Assembly: GCA_951213105.1 (NCBI GenBank)
Contig: OX578134.1
Span: 138,097,793 to 138,161,792 of the forward strand
Direction: 5' to 3'
Length of the DNA stretch: 64,000 nt
Source: Amaurobius ferox
Lineage: Eukaryota > Arthropoda > Arachnida > Araneae > Amaurobiidae
In this document: positions 52,982 to 62,460 of the stretch, in pieces
Layout of the letters: the number at the start of each line of letters is the position of its first letter
Numbering within the stretch: the first letter of the stretch is position 1
The notes under the pieces: model-generated
Seen by the model: the letters and a program-made list of their open reading frames with translations, nothing else
Databases searched by the model: none
What the model was told of the DNA's origin: nothing
Translations under genes and position numbers: made by a program

Positions 52982-53378
52982 GAGGTACAAGTAATTAAAC
53001 TATGCTTAAAACTTATAGAAAAAATCGTCTGCTTCTCTGTGTAAAATCAATGAATTTTCATTCATTTCAGCTATATTGCAGACTCCATGAGCTAAATAAT
53101 TTTGCGTTAAAGAAATACAGCAATTCTTACGCAACTACATCTTTTGGTATTTACATTCTCCATAACTGAAAATTAGGCTTCGTTGTAGAAATAATCAAAG
53201 TTAAATGATCATTTAAACTCAAATATATTGTAATTGCGTTGTTTCAGTATGTAGATGCCCAGAATTTAAGCAAAAATAAAGCGATTTTAGGACGGATACA
53301 ACACTAAACATGAATTAAAAAAAAGAATAAAAATCACGATTTTGACATAAGATGGATGTCATATTTTATTTTGAAGTG
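52982..53378. other. Gene-poor DNA downstream of the candidate promoter
   Basis: No second exon could be recognised. Confidence 0.4.
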
Positions 53379-53450
53379 GGTCACGTGATCTCTTCATATA
53401 ATGGTCACGTGATCTCGTCATATAATGGTCGCGTGATCTCTTTATATAAA
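53379..53450 (+). repeat. Three 24-bp tandem repeats each with an E-box
   Basis: Units at 53379, 53403 and 53427: GGTCACGTGATCTC followed by TTCATATAAT or variants. The first two contain the palindrome TCACGTGA (a bHLH-zip type site); the third is mutated to TCGCGTGA. The even 24-bp spacing would place the sites on similar helix faces. Confidence 0.8.
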
Positions 53451-54652
53451 AGGTGTAATTATTATTTTAATTTTTATTTAAAATCCACTGAATATATTTT
53501 ACTGAAAATTTTTTATATATTTTTTGAGATAATTTGAATATTTCCTAAAACTTTCGAAGCAATTTGTGAATTTTAAATCTGCTTAAAAAATGTTTGAAAA
53601 ATTAGGTCTTACGCCACTTTTGTCCAGCTATCAAATGAGAACCAAATTTAGAGTCATTTAAAATACTTATAGGTGTTATTTTGCGCAGATAAACTCATTA
53701 TTATTGAAGAAATAAAGGGAACGTGAATATGAGTTTGCAGGGAAAGTTATGTGCTACCTACATAAGAATTTTTAACAATCTTACAACAATGATTCATAGA
53801 AGTGAACGGGGATTATTTGCAGGCCATTTCGAAAAAAATGTAGGATCTATATTTGAGGATTCACCAAATTTTTGTAGAATAAAATGTTCTACTAATTTAA
53901 GTTATGTACCAAATTTCAAGTCTTTAGGATGTAGGAAAGTACATTAAAAATGCCAACAAATAAGTATATCATGAAGGGTTATATAAAATTTAAAAAAATT
54001 TTAAAAATTGTTATCTACTGTCCCAAGGCAAATTTGGGACATTGAAAATTATGGAGGAGCGTAACCTACAAAGATGGTCCCTGTACTTCTCTTTTAATGC
54101 ATATACACTTCCCTAAGAAAACACCTGTAAAAGGATGAGCAAGCCATGTTTCTGGGAAATATGGACAACGACCACCCAGTTACAAAGGGGCGCAGCAGGG
54201 CGCTCTTGGGGAGAGCTGACCCTTGTCCGGTTCGGCTGCACGTACACGCAAGGTCGTGAGAACCCTCGGTCCACCTGCCAGACATTAATTCTGGGGTGAC
54301 CGCCATCCCCCTGTCAGCACAGCACCCAATAGCTGGACATTTTTTGGGAATATCCAATAAAGATACCAGGGGCTTTGATTGGGGGGACCAGTAAAAAACC
54401 TGGGGCTGAATTGTGTAGGAGGAGACATTTTTCCGATGATCGAGAGAGTGGTAGATTTTTCGAAAAGAACGGGGAATTGAGTTTAAGACTTCAGACAGAA
54501 CGGAGAATTGGTTTGTGTGCTCGAGAGAGAAGAGCCTCTCAAAAATTACGTCTGCAGCGATGTCCGGCGATTCCTCCACCGAAGTGCCCCGTATCCAGTG
54601 GCGCAGCCAACGATATTCGAAGGTATGAAATGCATGTATCACATATTTAGTC
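53451..54652. other. AT-rich DNA followed by a GC-richer unclassified segment
   Basis: 53451-54060 holds nothing that I can name. 54070-54650 is clearly GC-richer and ends in CAGTGGCGCAGCCA (54596-54609), a string typical of DNA-transposon ends, 44 bases before the gypsy LTR. It also contains CCAATAAAGATACC (poly-A-signal-like), so it may be an old LTR or transposon piece. The overlapping frames at 54094-54642 (minus) and 54375-54650 (plus) show no family features. Confidence 0.4.
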
Positions 54653-55048
54653 TGTTGACACAGTTTTAATTAATGTCGCACTCTCTCGACATCTTGTTAA
54701 ATCCACATTTGAGTAAATAGTAGGGACGAATTTAATTGCAAACAAAAATGGAGATTTTAATTACATTTAATTACATTAGTATTCTTGATTCTAGAAAATG
54801 TCAATGGAGAGTCATTGTAATTTGTTAAGAATGTTAATTGAACCAATCGAATATGTTTTTATTATTATTATTTTTTAATTTCATTTTTATCAATAAACAC
54901 ATTGTTATTGTTTTATATCATGTCCGTTGTCCTCATTTGCCACTAATTTAATTCTATGTATTTTTGTTCGACACGGCCAATGTCGGAGATGAGAAACTAT
55001 ACTAATTTATGCGTTCTAACAGGACGTGTGGTTAAAACCCACATAACA
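54653..55048 (+). repeat. 5' LTR of the gypsy element
   Basis: It starts TGTTGACACAG and ends CACATAACA, with short inverted TGTT/AACA ends, four bases before the primer binding site. AATAAA at 54892-54897 would be the poly-A signal in the LTR. The start is inferred from the TG...CA rule and length (~396 bp), as no 3' LTR is available for comparison. Confidence 0.65.
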
Positions 55049-55052
55049 AAAA

Positions 55053-55076
55053 TGGTTCCGATGACCAGGATTCGAA
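55053..55076 (+). other. Primer binding site of the gypsy element
   Basis: TGGTTCCGATGACCAGGATT followed by CGAA. Its reverse complement ends in CCA and contains a T-loop-like TTCGAATCC, as expected for the 3' end of a host tRNA. The tRNA type is not assigned. Confidence 0.75.
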
Positions 55077-55673
55077 ATAAAAATAATTGTTAAAATAACT
55101 GAAAATTTTTTTTTGTGAATAAGTTAAAATTAATGTGCGCGATAGGAAAATTTAAAATAAAATTAACTTAAAATAAAATAAAATGAACTTAAAATAAAAT
55201 AAAATTAACTTAAAATAAAACTTAAAATAAAATTAGCTTGAAATAAAATAAAATTATCTTGAAATAAATTTAAAATAAAAAACTTAAACTTTAAAAGTAA
55301 ACTTAACGTAAGGAAATGAGGACATTTAAGAAAATAGATGTTGTCACAAGTGTTATGCCATATGTATATGATGTGTGTATTTTAAGAAATATTGTGTATA
55401 TTTAAGAAAAAGAATTATAGGATTTAAATATATTGAGTTAGGGGAGAAAAATTGGAGAAAATTAATAATGGATGGTAATATTCTTTTGGGAGCTAAATTT
55501 CTGGGAGATAAGAATTGAGTAGGAGTATGATTTTATGTTTAAGATTTCTGAGTATCAATATTTGTATTTTATGTTGCATGAAAAGTGTTGTATTTATGTA
55601 AACGCGCATTGTTCGTAGGGATAGAAATTTTGGATTAGAAAATTAAGGAAAAACTTAACAATTTTTTTTAAAA
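55077..55673 (+). other. Untranslated leader of the gypsy element
   Basis: AT-rich leader with an imperfect array of AACTTAAAATAAAATAAAAT units at about 55135-55310. It resembles in composition the AT-rich array behind pol. No frame of note. Confidence 0.6.
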
Positions 55674-56906
55674 ATGACAGAAAGGGGTGATATGATGGTG
55701 ACGCCTACAAGTAGGATTCCGGGGATTATTTCCTTGTTAGGAGAACTGAGCGGAAGCGACGAAAATGAGACCTCCATATTTTTCGAACAGATGGAATCTT
55801 TAAGTGAACTAACAAATTGGAACGATTTAGAGAAGTTAGCAATTGTTAAATCCCGTCTGCGCGGAAACGCAAGAAAATTCTACATCAGCTCAAAGGATCT
55901 GCGTAGCGAAACATCTTTCGACATTTTCAAGCAAAAATTCCTAGATTTTTTCACATCCGAACCTAATGTCACTACAAATCAAATTCTTTTTTCAACTGCT
56001 AAACAAACTAAGGGAGAAAATATTAAAGAATTAGCACATAGAATTACAACATTAACTTTAAACTACGTAGGTGAAACACAACTTAATGAACACACACACG
56101 CAATTATGGACAAACTCAGCCTAAGTAAATTTTTGGAGGCAGTTGAGCCCGAATATCGAAAAGAAATTATGAAAAATGACCCAAAAAGCTTTAAGGATGC
56201 TGTAAAAATTGCCCAAAATTTAGAAGCGGCCAACCTTACAACAACAGTTGAATTAAATAACATATCTCAATACAGTGATATTCAAATGTTCAAAAAAGAA
56301 CAACAAGAGTTTAATTCTAACTTACTTGATAAAATAACACAAGAAATAAATCACCTTAAAATTAGAGAAAACAAAAATGATTATCAGATAACGAACACAT
56401 ATTCATGCGATTTTTGTGGTAAATTTGGACATTGTATGCAGGATTGCTGGCATTATATTAGAGAGAGAAATAATCAAGCGCACATATCATTACAGACCAG
56501 GCATAATTCTTCGCGCAGACCAACACAACATTATGCACGGAGAATATCCCCCAATCGTCACCAACAAGATTATGCGGAGAGGTTTCCCAATACGACATAC
56601 AATGTACCCCCAGATAGATTTTACCCCTCACGTACTCAAGACTATAGGGAGGAAAAGCGAACTTATGGAAACGAATATGTTAATGAAGGAAGAATGGGTA
56701 GCCAAAAATATACACATAGGAATGGCGAACGGAATTTTGAGGTTCCGCGTAACAAAAATGATTTTCAGAGACAAAACCAAGGTAAATTTAAATATATGGA
56801 TAGCTCGGACAGATACGCCAATGACAGGAATGATTTTAGACAGAAAACAAATTTTAACAGAACTGATTTTAGACGAAACGCAAATTTTAACAGAAATTTA
56901 AACTAG
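55674..56906 (+). CDS. gag: Gypsy Gag polyprotein
   Basis: A 410-residue structural protein forming the retrotransposon particle and binding its RNA. Residues ~20-200 form the capsid-like helical region, including FLDFFTSEP and EYRKEIMKN typical of retrotransposon gag. Cys245 starts a CCHC zinc knuckle (CDFCGKFGHCMQDC). The last ~120 residues are rich in Arg, Asn and Tyr, with a short terminal repeat (NFNRTDFRRNANFNR), suiting RNA binding. The ATG at 55674 is the first in the open frame and gives a normal gag length. It ends at TAG (56904-56906) directly after a -1 slippery sequence that leads into pol. The frame is intact. Confidence 0.93.
   Translation: MTERGDMMVTPTSRIPGIISLLGELSGSDENETSIFFEQMESLSELTNWNDLEKLAIVKSRLRGNARKFYISSKDLRSETSFDIFKQKFLDFFTSEPNVTTNQILFSTAKQTKGENIKELAHRITTLTLNYVGETQLNEHTHAIMDKLSLSKFLEAVEPEYRKEIMKNDPKSFKDAVKIAQNLEAANLTTTVELNNISQYSDIQMFKKEQQEFNSNLLDKITQEINHLKIRENKNDYQITNTYSCDFCGKFGHCMQDCWHYIRERNNQAHISLQTRHNSSRRPTQHYARRISPNRHQQDYAERFPNTTYNVPPDRFYPSRTQDYREEKRTYGNEYVNEGRMGSQKYTHRNGERNFEVPRNKNDFQRQNQGKFKYMDSSDRYANDRNDFRQKTNFNRTDFRRNANFNRNLN
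56897..56906 (+). promoter_or_regulatory. -1 ribosomal frameshift site between gag and pol
   Basis: T-TTA-AAC-TAG: the slippery heptamer TTTAAAC is in register with gag and is followed at once by the gag stop codon. Pol is open in the -1 frame from 56891, so a slip here continues at 56903. An overlapping second heptamer AAATTTA lies three bases upstream (56894-56900), also in register. Heptamers of this type are among the strongest known for -1 slippage. Whether a stimulatory RNA structure follows was not tested. Confidence 0.8.
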
Positions 56907-59900
56907 AAGGGGAGATTGAGAATGATCGTCAACAAAGGCGTAGAATTAGGGTTCAGTCTCCTTTAAATAAAAATTATAAAATCCCTGTTACAAATACAGA
57001 TTACACAGAGAATAATTCAGAAAAGGATCGATACATAGATACAAATTTCACAGGAAAAAATTTAGAAGAGGTTCAGTACATAGATAGAAAGAATTCCAGA
57101 GAAGATAAAAATTTAAGGGATGTTACACAAATAAATATTGAGAACGAGGGACAAAATGTTGGAAAATATAAAACTCAAATCGATAGAGAAAATTTTGGTA
57201 ATAACAGAACCCAAAATAATAGAGAAAGAGAGGACTTTAAGGACAGAAAGGACAAAGTTGAACTTATCGCGTCAGTTGGAGATGAATTAAATACGGAATT
57301 ACCCACGGTAGAAATTAAATTTCAAAACACTGAGACGAAAATTCTCTTAGACTCCGGCGCATCTATTTCAGTTTTGGCGAATAATATTTTCGAGAAAATT
57401 AAAGAAAATACCGCTGTAAAATATGTTTCAAGAGCGGTAACAATCACGACTCTTTCAGGACACAACATCGATTATACCAAGACTGTAGAAATTGGTTTCA
57501 AGATTAATAACCAAAAATTTAAGCATATATTTTTTATAACTAGGTCACTTTTCCCTCACACATATAAAGGAATTCTGGGATACGACTTTATTCAAAAACA
57601 TGCAGGGGTCCTAGACACACAGAGTAACGTATTAAAAATTGGTAATACAGAAATCCCCCTAAATACCCACAGTCAAAAATCACAGGAGGATCAAATTTAC
57701 AATACCGTACTAAAACCTAACGTGACTAAGACAAACAGAAAAGTTAAGTTAATGCCAAACCAGACTAAATCGATTTTTGTGGTGCCAGAAATTGAAATTC
57801 AGGAAGGCACAGAAGTATTATTTGAGCCGGCGGAGAAATCATACGTAAATATGGAATACGGGGTTTACAAAATGGCAGAAACAGGCATTTGGATCAATGT
57901 AAAAAATACCACTCAATCAGATATAACGTTAAATAAAAACATGATTTTAGGGTCGCTATCTGAACAATTTGAAATTCAACAGGAGCAAAATACAGAAAAT
58001 GACGAAAAATTACAGGACCATACAGAGATAATAAATTTAATACAAGCGACACCGGAAATTTTAGAACAGAGGAGGCGAGACATTAAACCAGACGATTTCA
58101 ATCTACAACATATGAACGAAAACATGAAACAGGACTTCCAGGAATTTTTAATACAGTACGCGGACATTTTTTCGAAGAGAAATTCAACAATAGGAGCTAC
58201 GGACATAATCCAACCTAATATCGAGTTAACACATAACCACGCGATTAAATCCAGACCATACGACATCCCATATTCTCTACAAAATACGGCAAAAGCCCAG
58301 TTAAAAGATTTAGAACAGGCAGGAATTATCGCAAAAACGCAATCCAAATACGCCTGTCCAATGTTACTCGTAAAAAAGAAAAACGGAGAGCATAGATTAT
58401 GCTTAGACCTCAGACTAATAAATAATATCTCAACTATATTCCCTTACCATATTCCAAAAATTAACGACATCATAACAAAATTATCAGGATTCAGATATTT
58501 TTCGAAATTAGATTTTAATAGTGCATTTACTCAGGTGGTACTAAATCCAAGCGCACAAGACATTTTTTCTTTCACTACACCTTGGGGAAATTTTAAATAT
58601 AATAGGATGGTATTTGGCCACATAAGTTCGGCACCTATTTTTCAAAATATAATGGATATTGTTTTGGGAGATTTATATGAAGAAAATGTTCTGGCCTATA
58701 TCGATGACATTATTATACCGGCCGATTCATACGAAGATATGAAAAGAAAATTACAAAAAGTATTTAAAAGACTCAAAGAGAACAATTTAACACTGTCACC
58801 GAATAAATGTGACTTCTTTCTACACAAAATTAATTACCTGGGATACGAAATTACAGATAAAGGGATAAGTCCAACGGACAGCAACATTACAAAAATTACA
58901 TCTTTCCCGGTCCCAAAAACCTTGAGAAAATTAAAAAGATTCCTCGGAGTATGCAACTTTTACAGAAATTCAATTAAGGATTACGCACAGATAACGGCAG
59001 TATTGTCAGATTTAACACAAAAAGACAAGAAATTTCATTGGAACCCAGAACACGAGAACGCATTCCAAAAATTGCAGGACTGTTTTTTTAAAAAACCCAT
59101 TTTAATACAGCCGAACTTTAACCATGACTTCTTCCTGAACACTGATGCAAGTTTGGTGTCTCTGAGCGCAGTTTTGCTTCAGAAAAGAGATGGCATTTTA
59201 AAACCCATAGCCTATTATAGTAGAAAATTAAATCCACAAGAGCAGAAATACCCGGCAGTGAAAACGGAACTCCTCGCCATCCATCAGGGGATTCAGTTTT
59301 TTAGAAATTTTCTTTACGGCCGAGAATTCTTCATTTTGTCCGATCACCGATCCTTAGGGGACCATTTAAAAATGCAAAATCCCCCCACAATCATGCAAAG
59401 GTGGGCTCTTGAAATCGCTGAATATAAATTTAAATTTATCCATCTCCCAGGGAAAGAGAACGTTCTGGCCGATTATTTAAGTCGGGAAGATTTTTCAAAC
59501 AACCGCGATGCGAGAAGAGATGCGGAACAAGCTCGTCACACTAGCCCGACGCAGGAGAGGGACAGCGAAGACCGGTTTTCATATGTAAACAGAAGGGAAC
59601 ACAGCGGATTTGAAAAGAGCGAAATTGTAAATAAACAAACCAGCGGACAGTGTATCAACAATGTTGAACACAGGACACAGGATGAAAATAATGGATATGT
59701 CAACGCAGAAAGTATATATATAAATAATGTAAATAAAATGATAGATGTCCCCAGTATTCGGGACATTTTGAGAGAACAAGATAGAGATACAAAAATAAAA
59801 GAACTAAGAGAAAATTTGAGGAGTTATAAAAATAAAAACAACAAGAATTATGAGGCATTTTATACCGACGAAGAAACAGGCTTACTAATGCATATAGGTA

Positions 59901-61528
59901 GATGGAAAGATCGTCCTTGGCGAGAGGATTACAAGAAGACAATTGTTATTCCGCGGGGGTTACAAAGAAATGTTTTAGCCATGGCCCACGTCACACATTC
60001 AGGGGTTGACAAAACCTTCAAACTGTTAGAAGATCGATATTTTTGGAACGGGATGTACAGTGACACCCATAATTATGTACTTTCTTGTGAGACATGCCGT
60101 GCAAGGAAGGGAAAATTACAATTAGCAGTAATGGGCAGAAATCCTACACCGGAAGGCCCTCTTCATAAAGTATCAATTGATTTATGCGGCCCTTTCAAAA
60201 CAAGTGTAAATAATAACAAATATCTGCTAACCATGATCTGTCAATTCACAAAGTACCTCACAGTATTCCCTATTCCTGACATACGGGCGGAAACTATAGC
60301 GGAGAGGCTGTTAGAATGTTTTGTAGACAAAGGTTTTCCCTGGACGATCCAAAGTGACAACGGTACCCAATTTACATCAAAAATTTTCCAAGCAATGACA
60401 AGGAGGTTACAGATAATATCAAGACTCACGTCAGTTCGGTGCCCGTTCGTGAATGGACAAGTGGAGAAATCACACCATGCCATTAAAAATACCATATACA
60501 CACTCACAGAAAACTCGTCTTATTGGGATACAGCAGTCCAAATTCACACGATGACATACAACGCAACGGTACATTCATCAACAGGGGAAACACCAAATTT
60601 TCTTTTCTACGGGCGGGACATACCAACACTATTCGAGTCACAGATTTTAAATGAACAGGACACAGCATACCCCAATTACATTTCAAATAAAATCACTACC
60701 ATGCAAAATACTTTTAGGGCAGTAACCAAAAATTTAAATCAGGCAAAAGACCGACAGGAAGAACAGCAGTTTTCCAGAGCCAACATGCAAGAGTTAAAAA
60801 TAGGGAGTCGAGTGTTTTTAGAGGGGCAAAATGCGTTTGGTACAGCAAAGTTCTCAGGTCCATACCGAATAATAAATAGAATAAACAGGTTCATATACAT
60901 TATCCAATTGTGTGAAAAACCTTTCGCTAAGACACAAAGAGTCCACATAAATCGTCTGAGAGTTATCATCGATAGGAGGGAACACTTAAAACACCCACAG
61001 GAATCAACGAAAATTATTAAGTACAAATCGCCACTATTACCCACCCCAAATATAGAACCAATTCAATCCCCTCAACCGGAAAGCAACAATTTTTTCCCGT
61101 ATTTCTTATTTGACGAGTTTGAGCCACAAGTCGTAAGTAAACAAAACGCACGCCAATCGCAGAATGTCAACAGCCAACACAATAACGATGAACGAACGCC
61201 CCCTCCTCCTCTCACAAACAACTGCGCACCCGTTCCCCTGGCAAAGAACCTAGCCGTGCCAGAGATAGAAAATGCGACTAACACTGAACATGCCATCCCT
61301 CCTCATCACATGCCAGAGAGCACCAACAACGAGAATGCCATTATTTCGGACCGTATTCTGGACCAGCGTCAAGTGCAACTTGACGATTCCCCCCCCCTCC
61401 CCAGCTTGGGCAAGAGGAAAACATCGAAAATAAAAAGGGGACTGATTCCGTACAAACGCAAACAGTACAAGCACAATCGCAAGAACTGGTTTCTGGTACA
61501 AGGGAAAAACACAGGGATTTCTCTTTAG
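56903..61528 (+). CDS. pol: Gypsy Pol polyprotein (protease, reverse transcriptase, RNase H, integrase)
   Basis: A continuous ~1541-codon frame in -1 register to gag, without its own upstream ATG, so it is made by frameshifting. Residue numbers are from 56903. The first ~140 residues are a charged linker. The aspartic protease has LLDSGASIS (Asp150). The reverse transcriptase has the YIDD box (Tyr599). RNase H has NTDAS (Asp748). The integrase zinc domain has His1029 (AHVTHSG) and Cys1062 (CETC). The catalytic triad is Asp1093 (IDLCGP), Asp1152 (QSDNGTQF) and Glu1188 (VEKSHH), with 35 residues between the last two. A GPYRI element lies near 1322. All catalytic residues are present, so apart from the probable C-terminal frameshift the protein looks functional. 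Confidence 0.95.
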   Translation, partial: LEGEIENDRQQRRRIRVQSPLNKNYKIPVTNTDYTENNSEKDRYIDTNFTGKNLEEVQYIDRKNSREDKNLRDVTQINIENEGQNVGKYKTQIDRENFGNNRTQNNREREDFKDRKDKVELIASVGDELNTELPTVEIKFQNTETKILLDSGASISVLANNIFEKIKENTAVKYVSRAVTITTLSGHNIDYTKTVEIGFKINNQKFKHIFFITRSLFPHTYKGILGYDFIQKHAGVLDTQSNVLKIGNTEIPLNTHSQKSQEDQIYNTVLKPNVTKTNRKVKLMPNQTKSIFVVPEIEIQEGTEVLFEPAEKSYVNMEYGVYKMAETGIWINVKNTTQSDITLNKNMILGSLSEQFEIQQEQNTENDEKLQDHTEIINLIQATPEILEQRRRDIKPDDFNLQHMNENMKQDFQEFLIQYADIFSKRNSTIGATDIIQPNIELTHNHAIKSRPYDIPYSLQNTAKAQLKDLEQAGIIAKTQSKYACPMLLVKKKNGEHRLCLDLRLINNISTIFPYHIPKINDIITKLSGFRYFSKLDFNSAFTQVVLNPSAQDIFSFTTPWGNFKYNRMVFGHISSAPIFQNIMDIVLGDLYEENVLAYIDDIIIPADSYEDMKRKLQKVFKRLKENNLTLSPNKCDFFLHKINYLGYEITDKGISPTDSNITKITSFPVPKTLRKLKRFLGVCNFYRNSIKDYAQITAVLSDLTQKDKKFHWNPEHENAFQKLQDCFFKKPILIQPNFNHDFFLNTDASLVSLSAVLLQKRDGILKPIAYYSRKLNPQEQKYPAVKTELLAIHQGIQFFRNFLYGREFFILSDHRSLGDHLKMQNPPTIMQRWALEIAEYKFKFIHLPGKENVLADYLSREDFSNNRDARRDAEQARHTSPTQERDSEDRFSYVNRREHSGFEKSEIVNKQTSGQCINNVEHRTQDENNGYVNAESIYINNVNKMIDVPSIRDILREQDRDTKIKELRENLRSYKNKNNKNYEAFYTDEETGLLMHIGRWKDRPWREDYKKTIVIPRGLQRNVLAMAHVTHSGVDKTFKLLEDRYFWNGMYSDTHNYVLSCETCRARKGKLQLAVMGRNPTPEGPLHKVSIDLCGPFKTSVNNNKYLLTMICQFTKYLTVFPIPDIRAETIAERLLECFVDKGFPWTIQSDNGTQFTSKIFQAMTRRLQIISRLTSVRCPFVNGQVEKSHHAIKNTIYTLTENSSYWDTAVQIHTMTYNATVHSSTGETPNFLFYGRDIPTLFESQILNEQDTAYPNYISNKITTMQNTFRAVTKNLNQAKDRQEEQQFSRANMQELKIGSRVFLEGQNAFGTAKFSGPYRIINRINRFIYIIQLCEKPFAKTQRVHINRLRVIIDRREHLKHPQESTKIIKYKSPLLPTPNIEPIQSPQPESNNFFPYFLFDEFEPQVVSKQNARQSQNVNSQHNNDERTPPPPLTNNCAPVPLAKNLAVPEIENATNTEHAIPPHHMPESTNNENAIISDRILDQRQVQLDDSPPLPSLGKRKTSKIKRGLIPYKRKQYKHNRKNWFLVQGKNTGISL

Positions 61529-61659
61529 TCAATTCTGCGCAGGAAGGTTCCAGAATCGGGGAGAGTATACAGGATGAAGAGAAACTTAACAAGACATCAG
61601 TACATAGGCCAATGCCTTCTCACACGTATGCTTTAAGAAGTAAGGTTAGAAAAGAATAA
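61389..61659 (+). pseudogene. Out-of-frame C-terminal tail of Pol behind a C-run
   Basis: From the C9 run at 61389-61397 a different frame stays open to the TAA at 61657-61659 and ends TYALRSKVRKE. The Y-x-LR-basic ending is typical of gypsy Pol C termini. The annotated frame also stays open past the run but stops at 61528. A one-base length change in the C-run would connect the long tail to Pol, so a frameshift mutation or sequencing error is likely. Confidence 0.5.
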
Positions 61660-61907
61660 AAATTTAAAATAAATGTAGGAATAGATATACAAATTTTTTA
61701 TATTTTAAACTCGGTATTGAAATTGTAAATAAAGAAAAATAAGGTTAGGTAAGAATTTGAAGAGAAATATGGGTGAATTTTGGAAACACGACTACAACAA
61801 ATTTTATATACAATATATATAAATAATAATAATAAAAAAAAAAAAAATAGGGGCGAGAGAAAATATACATCAAAAATTGCACGAAAAGCGCGTAAAACGG
61901 GGCGCAA
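61660..61907 (+). other. Start of the gypsy 3' untranslated region
   Basis: AT-rich, with an A13 run near 61834-61846. No reading frame. Confidence 0.5.
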
Positions 61908-62460
61908 ACTTTAAATAAATATTGAATTATAAATAAAATAAACTTTAAATAAATATTGAATTATAAATAAAATAAACTTTAAATAAATGTGGAATTATAA
62001 ATAAAAGAAATTTTAAATAAATATTGCATTATAAATAGAGGTAATTTTAAATAAATATTACATTAATTCGGAAATTTTAAATAAACATTGAATTAAAAAT
62101 AGAGGAAATTTTAAATAAATATTACATTAATTAAGAAATTTTAAATAAACATTGAATTATTAATTAGGGAATTTTAAATAAATATTACATTAATCAGAGG
62201 AAAGTTTAAATGAACTTAAAATTTTAAATAAATATTGAATTATAAATAAAAAAAAAAAAAAATTTTTTTTGCATAATAAATAGAATTAATTTTAAATAAA
62301 TATTACATTAATTAGGAAATTTTAAATAAACATTGAATTATTAATTAGGGAATTTTAAATAAATGTTACATTAATTAGGAAAGTTTAAATTAACATGAAA
62401 TTTTAAAATAATATTGGAGTGCTATTAAAGGGGATTTTAGTAATTTTAAATAACTAGTGC
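61908..62460 (+). repeat. Imperfect AT-rich tandem array in the gypsy 3' region
   Basis: At least ten degenerate units of ~30-65 bases are built on TTTAAATAAATATTGAATTA, AAATAAA and ACATTAATTAGGAAATTTT. Its composition is similar to the leader array at 55135-55310, so both may derive from one expandable sequence. Confidence 0.75.

Noticed and set aside
54094..54650. 182-codon minus frame and 91-codon plus frame in the GC-rich segment before the gypsy LTR
   Set aside because: They overlap on opposite strands and have no conserved motifs; the segment looks like an old LTR or transposon piece.
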